Below, in pieces: positions 48,501 through 58,441 of a DNA stretch of 64,000 nucleotides (within the stretch, counting starts at the first letter, position 1; each line of letters opens with the position of its first letter). A program made the translations under genes and the position numbers. The notes below the pieces were generated by a model. It did not search any database. It was given only the letters and a program-made list of their open reading frames with translations, and had not been told where the DNA came from. Origin of the DNA: Dimorphilus gyrociliatus (Eukaryota > Annelida > Polychaeta > Dinophilidae); the NCBI GenBank assembly GCA_904063045.1, contig CAJFCJ010000012.1:310001-374000 (forward strand), written 5' to 3'.

Positions 48501-50626
48501 AAGAAATAACGCAGAAAATGGTTGACTTTTTAATCGACTATGTCGACGGACCATTTGCTTTTACAGCAATTCAACAAATAATACTACATCGAGTAGAGAC
48601 CTTAGAAAATTATCATGATAACTTTGCCAATGCCATAAAGTTTTCCCAATATGGTGGACTTTATATACCAGATAATATTATATTAGCCCTATGTACTACT
48701 GAAGAGAGAGCAAAATTCTATAGTAAAGCTTTATGGGAAAAGCATCTCCAGAATCAGGACACACCATATACCAAAGGAATTCTATACGCCCTTCAGCAAA
48801 TTGCTCAAAAGTACAAAAATGCAGTTGTCACTTACCAAAAAGAAATACAGAATATGAAAGACGGGAAGTATCAAAGTGCAGCTGCTGATGTCATCAATGT
48901 TTTAGAAGGAAGAACTCTGGCGAATGTAGCAAATGATGTTGAAGAACAAAGAGAAGATATTGATAATTTAGATTCCAGAGTTACGAATAATGAAGATAAA
49001 ATTGAAAATCTTGATAATGATGTCAGAGAAACTAAAGAAGACGTCGCCAATGTTAAACAAGATGTCAAAGAAACTAAGGAACGCATTGATCAAATTGAAT
49101 ATACAATCAAAGGACTCGATGAAAGAGTTGAAGAACTCAGTCATATGACTCTTTCACATGCTCCCGCTTGGACTCGTCATGTTTCCGAATTAATGAATGA
49201 TCAAACCGATCACGATTGGAGACTCTTAGCTATGAAACTCAACTATACAAACGACGATATACGAAATTGGGCTACTCAACCAGATCCTTGTCTATCGATG
49301 TTTGATGAATGGTTTGCTACTCACAAAACAAGAGAAGCTACAAACGCCATTTTAACTAATCTGAAAGAAATGAACAGATTAGACGCTGCTGAAATTGTGG
49401 AAAGTGCACTTGCAAATGTGAAAGATGTTGTTCAAGATGACGAAGATGAAGAGTTTGAGAAACCAGAAGTGTTTCTCAGCTATCAATGGGGACATCAACA
49501 AGAAGTGAAACTTCTGCGTAAACACTTGGAGATGGCCGGATTCAAGGCATGGATGGACATTGGCCAAATGGGTGGAGGTGACAAATTATACGCCAAAATC
49601 GATGATGGTGTTCGTTCAGCCAAAGTGATTATCAGTTGTGTAAGTGAGAAATATGCAAAATCCGCAAATTGCTGTAGAGAAGTTAACTTGTCAACAAATC
49701 TTGGAAAACCAATGATACCAATACTCATGGAACAATTATCGTGGCCTCCTGCAGGTCCGATGGGACCAATCATGTCTGAATATTTGTATATTAGGTTCTT
49801 CAAGTCTGGTGGAATGGAAAAAGGCGACTCTGTATTTTGGTTGCCAGCAAAATTTCAAGAACTTCTCATGCAAGTTCGATACTTCGTCGTACCAGATATG
49901 AAACTCATTACGAATGATTCTCCTTATAAAGGATGGATGAATCCACCGGAAGAAGAAATCATCATTCCGAAACGAGAACAAAAGGCCATTGAATCAAGCA
50001 ATGGGAAATCGGAAGAGAACACGGAACAAGAAGTTTCGCCAGATGTCTTTATATCTTATCAATGGGGAAAACAACCACAAATTAAACGTCTATATAAAAA
50101 GCTTAGTGAAATGGGCTATTACTGTTGGTTAGATATCATGCAGATGGGAGGAGGAGATTCTCTTTTTGATAAAATTGATAAGGGAATCAGAGGAGCAAAA
50201 GTGATAATATCATGTGTTACTCCAAAGTATGCATTGAGTGCGAATTGTCGAAGAGAAGTTTCATTATCAGGAGCATTGAGTAAGCCAATTGTTCCTTTAT
50301 TATTAGAAGACATGAAATGGCCACCAGAAGGACCAATGTCGATGACATTTACGGAACTTTTATACATTGGATTTCACAGAAAGAAAGACGATAAGTTGTG
50401 GGAGGGTGACGAATTCAATCAATTAATTTCAAAAATTGACCTGAATGCACCAGGATGTAGAACACTGTCAACATCAAGCAGAGTAAAAGATCAGTCGACA
50501 ACTGTTTCGTTAAATAAGAAAAGTGTTCAGAAAAATTCCGAGAAAAGAGATGACACAAACAGTTTGTTTGAATACAAGTACCAAAATTCTAATAGCAATA
50601 CATCAGGGGCATGCCAGATTTTATAA
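45542..50626 (+). CDS. TIR cluster gene 4: helical repeats - coiled coil - Death - TIR - TIR - CaaX, different tail
   Basis: Fourteen exons give 1428 residues: 45542-45789, 45858-46005, 46064-46200, 46265-46457, 46513-46649, 46710-46845, 46922-47058, 47117-47350, 47411-47534, 47591-47727, 47785-47971, 48032-48115, 48177-48291, 48357-50626. Two tandem ATGs (45542, 45545) could start it. Coiled coil 864-934, Death 942-1026, TIR1 1042-1156 (Glu1114), TIR2 1234-1348 (Glu1306). Exon 14 has Leu where genes 1-3 have Met at the MYP segment, confirming that this Met is not a start. The Lys/Glu helix of the other tails is absent; a Ser/Asn/Thr-rich tail replaces it, but the end is still a CaaL box (SGACQIL). 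The break with the other copies comes right after the TIR2 segment, at 50459. Confidence 0.85.
48950..50458 (+). repeat. Homogenised effector tract, copy 4
   Basis: This is the shortest of the four tracts. It carries AAC (49243) as in gene 3 and CAA (49856-49858) as in gene 1. It has private silent changes near the 3' end (GACGAATTC, ACGGAACTT). After AGGATGT it stops matching abruptly. Confidence 0.95.
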
Positions 50627-53600
50627 ATTTTTAATTGATTTTTTATAGCATTTACTATATAAATTAGCTGAATAATTCTGTTTCTTTCGTAAAAATAATT
50701 CACTTTATATTTTGTGATCTGTCGTTTAAAGGATTTACATTTTAATAGACAGTTTTATTCAAATATATATTTTACTTTATAAATAAAATTGGATATTTTT
50801 TATGATATATTGCTTTTTTAACTTACAATGCTATGGTTAATGCGTAGCCATGTTCACAAAGTTGAAATATTTTTTGTGAAAAGTTAAAAAAAGTTGATTT
50901 TTTTACGTGTTTTAGATAAGTGAGAATGTTTTAGATGAAGTACTGGAACAGAGTTGAATTTAGCAACTCATGTTTGTGTATTGCTTAGTGGTGCACTCTG
51001 TGTTGTATATGACAAAGTAGATATTATTGCACAATAGCTGTTGTTTTAGAAAACAGTAAATGTGCACTCTAAAAGTTTTAATAACACAGTTTTTATTATT
51101 GCAAATTTTGTTTGATTCTTTGTCACTAGAATGTTAACAATATGTTTTCATTTATTTGAAAAAATGATATTCTATGGGATGTAATTATTAGAATTCCTAG
51201 GAACGGAATTATTCACAATAGAGATGAGTATTAGCTATATATTTGGGAATAATGAGAACTAGTATATCCCGTAGTCTTGAAGTATGACTTAGATCTGGAT
51301 AAGAAGACATATGACTGAAATCAATATTTTAGAACTAGTTTTAGAAAAATATCATTTGAGAAAGTATTAGAATCGACAAAACCAACAACAACTTATTGAA
51401 GCCTTGTAACAGTCATGAATAAAAGGAATACAATCAAAAATATATGCGAAGAGAGAAACTGATCAAAATAACTTAATGGAAAAGGTTAATAAGTCTGAGA
51501 AAAATAAGTTTCTTTCTAATACAAAGTGCTGAAAAATAGAATAAGAAGTAGAGAAAACATTAAATAATCAAAAGAACTTTTTGTAAAAAATTTCTATTGA
51601 ATTAATGAAAAAAATTGAGTAAACCCTACTGTTACCAGGAATTTTTTTCAAGTAATGTATTAAATAATGATGAAATGTACTCTTTCATGTAATTAATCAA
51701 TTTGAAGATTGGAGCCTATGAATAGACATCTACAAGATATTTTCTCTGATACCCTTAAATTTATAGTATGTTTTTTGATAATTCGTGTATTTAACAGTTA
51801 TTTACTAAAATATAAAGATATTTTGAATGTTATTCTCTTACAAATCTTTGATAAATTGTTCGATTGCGTGTTTTAACTTTTTTTTGCATTGTTGAAGAAA
51901 GAGTATAATAGAGATGTCTTAATTTCATACTACTGTCTCTAAATGACAGTAATAACATAAATTGTCAGCTATTAACATATCAAGAAAAAATTATGCTTAT
52001 TCAGCTAATTTAAGATTCTTTAATACTGTAAATCATAAATCATAGTTGTCACATAGAGACATATTTAACATACTCCATCCCTGTTTTTCATAACATATGG
52101 AACATTAAATTATTAACTATTGGTGTCTTAAATAAATGTGTTTTCATCTTGTTTATCGCGAGTGTCCCTTGAGAACGAATCATATTATGGTGCTATCTTC
52201 TCCATTACTCTAATTAGATTTCTTATAGAGATATTAAAATAGTTACATCTAAGGAATCTGGTAGCCAAAATATAAACGAATATGATTATATTCCGGTGAT
52301 TTCTATAAACTCTTAGCAGTAAGAGTTTTGCCAAGAAAAAATTTACGAAAATAGATTATTAGCACTTGCCTAAAATGATAAAATAAACTTAGCAGTTTTG
52401 AGATTAAGTAAAAACGTCTAGATAGAGCAGGCTACATTACGTAAGGATAGAGTGTCCTTAATATAGGAGGAAATTTTTGTCCAAAAGATTTTTCAATATC
52501 TCGACGTTTTCTTATTCGGTATACCATAAAAGTAAATGAGTTAAAATGAAAAAATCCAAGGTTCAATTAAATGTAGTCAAGGAAATTGAGACTTATTTTT
52601 AGTGTTTTGCTACTGTTTATCTTATATCACCAAAATTGATGTTTCCTCTTTGGATGCTCAACGAAACGAAAATGAATTTAAAAAGCCAGCTTGTCGAGTA
52701 TGAAAAGCAGAATAATAATAGACCTTTTTTCGAAAAAAGTCCAAGTTCTAACTTGAGGGTTCTTTGCTTCTAAATTTAGCAATGACAAGCCATTGAGCGG
52801 AAGTAAAAAGTGAGGAATTGATGAGGAAATTGTAAACAAGAAACAAACTCACAAAAGGAGCGACTGAGAAACTTTTACCGTAGAGTAAAAAGTAGATAAA
52901 CTGAATAGGAGTACGTGATAAGCAAACTAAAAGTTCTTGTTCTGTTTACAGATTCTTCGGAGAAAGTAAAAAAAGTAAAAACCTTTATCTATCCATAACC
53001 ACATTAAACATAACTGTCACTATAATTTTACTTATACTTGTGACATAAATTGGTTAAAATCACTTCCTAAACTGATTACTATAGTGTTAAATAAATATTA
53101 ATTTTACCAAGATTATTATTTAAAAGAGAGAGATCGATAAGTTACGTAGCCTTAAAACTGTTCTAAAAGTTCTCTTGTTTGCGTTTATGCAGCTTTTTCC
53201 TCTAAAGATAACTGTCTATTTATTTTATGTATAATAGACGATATAGTAATGGTTATAGAACCAAAGTTATACGAAAATAAAGGGAAAATAAGCAATTTCA
53301 TTGCATTATTCCTATAATTTTAGACGACACATATATAATTTTTTTAGGTAACATAAAACGAATAAATGCCATTACTCACTAGAATATGTGAATTGAGCAA
53401 ATATCACTTTGAAATATTTTAAGAAATGTATAAGTCTATTCAAACATGCTGTTCAGTTATACTCTTAGATTCTCTGAAAGAATGAGTATATATTGAATAA
53501 ATCCTCTTATTAGAAAATTGTCCCTTTATGAAAGGTCAATATTGACCTAAAATCTTATTAATTGAAAATCTAATGAATGGTTAGCATGTAAATCTACAGG

Positions 53601-55010
53601 TGGAATTACGTAATCAATGTTTGAAGTCATAGCACTATAAATATACTGAAATAGGATATATGAAAGGAGGATGTTAGATAGAAGAGAAAGAAAAGCGGAA
53701 AGTAAAATGTTAGGAAAGTTGAGAAAATATATTGATCAGTTATTTTTAAGGTATAACAATAAAATTATTATGTTATTTTTTTTAATAGAGTATAACAAGG
53801 CATTATAATTAACCAATGTAAATAAATATAAAGGTATAAAGGTATCTATATATAGAATATTATATATATAATGTATATATATACTGTATAATATTATATA
53901 TATAGTACATATTGCAATGGATATTCTTGTATTATAAAATTATGGTTTATTAAATTAGACCTTGTTTTTTTTAATTTTAACCAGAAAGTAATGAGATTTC
54001 AACTACTCGCACAATAGCTTTTTATCAAATCTACCCTATAAACAGCCGAGAATAGGATTCTTACGTTTTGTTTTCTTATTGTTGATTATACAGCTGCCTA
54101 ATTAAATATTCGTATATGACCTTGAAGTTGTCATACAATTTGTCAACACTCCTCCTTGTCAAAAGCATATATACAGTATATAGCCATATACCTTGCTAAA
54201 TATATTTGTATATTAGAGTTATACAAACAATTTTTAAAATTGAAAGTATGAGATATGTACAAATTTCTTTCTGTGCTTATATTATTATTACTAATATATT
54301 ACTATTTGAATATTACTATTTGAAAAATTCTAACATCTTATCAATTAAATTGGACCATTTTTGTTTATATTTACAGCAATATTATACTTAGAATATTTAC
54401 GATTCAAAGTATAAAAAGAGATTTTAACCGTGTAATTTAGTCTTGTTATCCATGCTAATATATTGTTTTTTCCTTCCTCTATATATATTTGTGTAAACGT
54501 CTCAATATCACAATGTAATTAGGAATTTTATGAAGAATAATTACTAGATGGATGAAAAATTTGTCAAAATTAGGTTAAATGATTCCTAGAAACGATTTGT
54601 ATGTGAAATAACCTACATTCCTTGAAAGTCAAATAAAATAGTTAAGCTTAGATGAGATCAGCTAAACTGTGTGCATCTGTTCTGTGACCCTTCGGATATA
54701 TGCTGCAGTCTAAAATTCTTACGGAGGAATTTTACATTTCTTTTTAAAAAGAATACAAAACAAAACATAATTAAATGAATAGTAATTATACTTAAATGAG
54801 ATAATTAATATACTCATTTAATTGGGAATTTGATGTAAAGAAAAGTTACAAATTTACTAAATTTAATTGATAAGCTCAATATAATTTAATACTAAATGCA
54901 TAAATGCATAAAAGTAAATATTATTAATACTTCGGTATACACTGATTAGATAATTTGTTTTCTTCGTATTTTTCCACCTTCTTTAGTAATTTTTTGAACT
55001 TTTTCTGCCT
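50627..55010. other. Intergenic region downstream of the TIR cluster
   Basis: About 4.4 kb with no supportable gene on either strand. It is AT-rich with dense stops. A palindromic TA-rich block (TATATA with internal ATACTGTAT) lies at 53846-53905. Short open frames here have no protein-like composition. Confidence 0.5.
53846..53905. repeat. TA-rich palindromic repeat block
   Basis: A run of TATATA units interrupted by AGAATATT and ACTGTATAATATT can fold into hairpins. It resembles an expanded AT microsatellite. Confidence 0.7.
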
Positions 55011-56042
55011 TTAATCAGCTGATGTTTCCTGAGTTAAATCTTGGCTTTGTGTTGTGTTATTTATTTCACCTGTGTCTTTAAAACAATAAGATAAAAACTT
55101 TGAAACAATTTTTAGAGAAGAATAAATTCTAAAAACCTTGAACATCATCATTTTTTGGCGCTGGTTTATGTGCTAACTTCACGTAAATGCATACTATTAA
55201 AACAGATACAATTAGTATTGAAGAGAATATGACGCCAAACATGTTGGAAGCTCTGTACGGAAATAATAATACATGATATATATATATGGTACATATTAAA
55301 TATATATCATTCTACTATTGAAGTAACGCTTTAAAATGTATTATTTATGGCAAAATACCACTTGTAAAAAATAAATATATCCGTATTAAATATGAATAAG
55401 TTATAGTGGCGTTAATTTAGAAGTGGCATATATTTTAATTATCGTTAAATTATAGATATATACATACTTATGTTACCTTTCATAAGGATTTACATATGCT
55501 ATTATCATTTATGATAGTGTGAACCTCTAATTAAACTTACAATACAGCTTACATATTTAAATATATTCTGTTTGATTATTCTATTTGTCTTTACTTTAAT
55601 ACTAATTTAGGCTTGTAAAATTCTCTTTCAACTATTATTTTTAAATAAGAAGGAGTCTTTGTTTGAACAATTACTGTCAATAAGCCTTATTTTACTTAAA
55701 TCCATTAGGTGTAAACTATATAAGAATTTAAAAGATATCTCTTTCGAGAAATCTTATATAGATCAAATATTATAATTAAAAAATTATTTATTAACGTATT
55801 TACAACGAATTGTAAAGAAGTATTTATAGAACTTAGCTACGTTTATGAATGAATACATTAGATAAAACATAAATGATGTATACTTACATGTCCGAAAATT
55901 TACAGCACTTTTGACCATCGGGAGGGTTTAAACAACAGTAAGTATGACTATCTGGTTCGCCTGGTCTTGGACAGTTAAATCTATCCCACATATGCTTTCC
56001 ATTCGGTAGAGCGATATAATTTCGGCACTGATCTTCTGACAT
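55011..56042 (-). CDS. Small six-cysteine single-pass membrane protein (Shisa/STMC6-like)
   Basis: Three minus-strand exons join in phase to 111 residues: complement(55888..56042), complement(55137..55252), complement(55011..55075). The N-terminal domain (1-50) has exactly six cysteines, in QCRNY, FNCPRP, TYCC and QKCC, the C-C-CC-CC pattern of the single-TM six-cysteine group that includes Shisa, WBP1 and VOPP1. A single hydrophobic helix follows (MFGVIFSSILIVSVLIVCIYV, about 56-76). The short tail is polar (Gln, Thr, Asn). No cleavable signal peptide is present, so an N-out reverse signal-anchor is the likely topology. Family members act in receptor or endosomal trafficking; the specific role here is unknown. 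Membership rests on cysteine spacing and topology. Confidence 0.6.
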
Positions 56043-56909
56043 TATTCTTAAGAATTATTATTTGAAGGTCTTCATAAAATGACTATAAATTTTTAGAACT
56101 GCCACACTTGAATATCGAACGCTTATTCTTGCTTATTATAGTACATAGAAACCAACGATTTTTCTTGTTCAACTGGCGGTTGGGAGTTGAATGGTAATCA
56201 ATAATAGCACCTCGTTTATATATATTTGAACAATATGAAGATTTTATGAAGGTCAATAAAAAACGCACTAGTGTTGTTGTTCATTTGTCAACTAATACTC
56301 GTAATAATATTTAAAATGAAATATCGCTTTTGTTGACAGCCAATTAGCTTTGTCAACTTTTTAAGGTGTATTTTAGAAGGGGTCTTTTATATAAATGGTC
56401 ATAAATGAGAATTATAATCCTATCTGTGTCCATACAACTAATTAATAATTTCTCAAATAGTATGCAAATTTTTATAATATATTATCAATAAGAATTTGTT
56501 TTGTTATGCAAAAATATATAGTTGCCTATCTTATAATAATCAGATTATTTACATTTTCAAAAAATCTCTTCTCAATGTCATTGAATTTTGGATTAGATAG
56601 TGTAAAGATTAAGTATAAACTGTCTTTTACAAAGAGTTATTACGTAAATACTCACAAGAAAGTACTTGAGAAGTGATAAGTAGGGTAATTTCATCATTGA
56701 TATATGTTAAACTCTTATATGTTTTTATCAGTTTCTGATAAAATTGAAATGTATTCTTTTTCCTATTTGCTTTTATACTATTTGACCCTTTAAGATAAGA
56801 TTACTTATATAATTTTCTTTGTTAATACAATTGTCTTCAGCTAAAAGGTTAAAGTTTAATATTAAAGAAAGTTATATGGAATGGTGAATTCTTGCTGGCG
56901 AAGAAACTT
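56043..56909. other. Divergent intergenic region
   Basis: This AT-rich stretch lies between the starts of the minus-strand six-cysteine gene and the plus-strand M20 gene, so it should contain both promoters. I see no distinct element and no further coding exon. Confidence 0.45.
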
Positions 56910-58383
56910 ATGATGACTGACAGAATCGACAATTTAAAGACGATAGCTTGTAGAGCAATCGATGATCATTCTCTTCAATTAAAAGAAATCGGTGATAAAA
57001 TTTGGGAAAATCCAGAGCTAGGTTTAAAGGAGTATTATGCTCATGATCTTTTGACAAAATTTTTCTCAGAACACGGATTTGATGATGTTGAAAAGTCATT
57101 TGTTACCGATACGGCTTTTCGCGTTACAGCATCAAATCCTGATCCAAAAGCCCATGTTGCAGTTTTATGCGAATATGATGCCTTACCGGAAATAGGCCAT
57201 GCTTGTGGACATAATTTAATTGCAGAAGCTGGTGCGTCAGCTGCTCTAGGAATTCTAGCAGCGATTAAAGCAGGATTGAGGGGAAAGGTTGCTCTTAAAA
57301 ATAAAAAATTTTATTTTAGGAAAATTATAAATTTTCTAAATTTATCATAATTTTACAGTTAACTGTTTTCGGAACACCAGCAGAGGAGTCGGATGGGGGA
57401 AAATTATTTCTTATTGATAAAGGCGCCTTTAAAGACGTGGACGCTGCAATGATGGTTCATCCTGCAGCAATCAATTCATTTAAAACCGACTATTTATCAA
57501 TAAAGTCTTTTTGCATAACTTATCGTAAAAGTGCACATCATGAACTTAAAGTATAATGAGTTCATACATTAGTTTGTTTACTGAACATCTGTATTTTTAA
57601 GGATATATGGGAAAAGCTCAATCCATTAGATGCTGCAATTATTGCTTATAATTCTATATCAGCCTTGAGGTCAAAAATGAGGCCAACTTGGAGAATTCAT
57701 GGTAAATATCCATTCTAATAATGAGATAAGAAAATCATCTATATTTTTCCTTTTTTAGGTATAATCGCTGATGGCGGAGTCAGTCCATGTGTACTCCCAG
57801 AGAAATCAGTCTTAAAATATTACTTAAGGACGCCCACAGAGGTTTACCCATAGCGTATATTTTATTTACAAAAGAAAAGCCTATTTATAATTAGGTTTCC
57901 TTTTTAGTAAGATACTGTTGCTTTCAGGCTGAAATGATAAGTTTGGAAGAAGACGTAAGGAAGTGTTTTGATAGCGCTGCTATTGCTACGAATTGTACAG
58001 TTGAGATAGAACTTGACGAAGGTCATTACAAAAGCATTCAGCACAATGATGCAATGATCGATACTTTTAGCGCCAACGCGAAGAAATTTGGCATAATATC
58101 GGATCCATACGATAATTGCAAACCCAGTGGTTCAACTGATATGGGAAATGTTTCTCACGAGGTTCCAAGTATTCATCCGAAATACGCTTTAGCAACAAAT
58201 GCAAACATTCACACAAGGGAATTTGCTGAAGCAGCAGCAAGTGACAAATCGCAAATTGTAACTATTCAAATGGCGAAGACTTTAGCGATGACAGCAATCG
58301 ATCTTATTGAAGATTCCAGTTTGATGAAAAGAGCTAAAGATGAATTCAATGAGAGAAAAACTGGTCAGGTCGAGACGAAATAA
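56910..58383 (+). CDS. PM20D2: M20 family amidohydrolase, PM20D2-like
   Basis: Five exons give 402 residues: 56910-57287, 57359-57550, 57602-57701, 57759-57841, 57928-58383. The start is the first of two tandem ATGs (MMTDRI); upstream in-frame codons lack ATG. The family hydrolyses dipeptides or acyl-amino acids with a metal centre; PM20D2 acts on beta-alanyl-lysine-type dipeptides in the cytosol. Family blocks present are [16 protein letters not shown] (metal ligands), GTPAEE with the catalytic Glu, MMVHPA, the dimerisation-domain segment [15 protein letters not shown], and the C-terminal [17 protein letters not shown]. There is no signal peptide. The GTPAEE block is followed by SDGGK where GGGK is usual, and the HAA segment reads HHEL. 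All exons join in phase, and the protein is slightly shorter than the human one (about 436). Confidence 0.85.
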
Positions 58384-58420
58384 GATTTATAAGAAAAGCT
58401 GTGGTGAGGAAAGAGAAAGA

Positions 58421-58441
58421 CTAGAGAGAGAGAGAGAGAGG
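58421..58441. repeat. (GA)n microsatellite in the 3' flank of the M20 gene
   Basis: An uninterrupted AG dinucleotide run about 40 nt after the stop codon of the M20 gene, probably within its 3' UTR. Confidence 0.85.

Noticed and set aside
29400..50367. Sets of identical minus-strand open frames repeated in each TIR gene
   Set aside because: They recur only because the sense-strand tract is repeated. Their sequences have no protein logic and their borders follow chance stops.
29485..50458. Interpretation as one gene with alternative 5' exon sets sharing a single constant exon
   Set aside because: Each copy has its own full constant exon and its own stop and tail, so exon sharing by alternative splicing is not needed.
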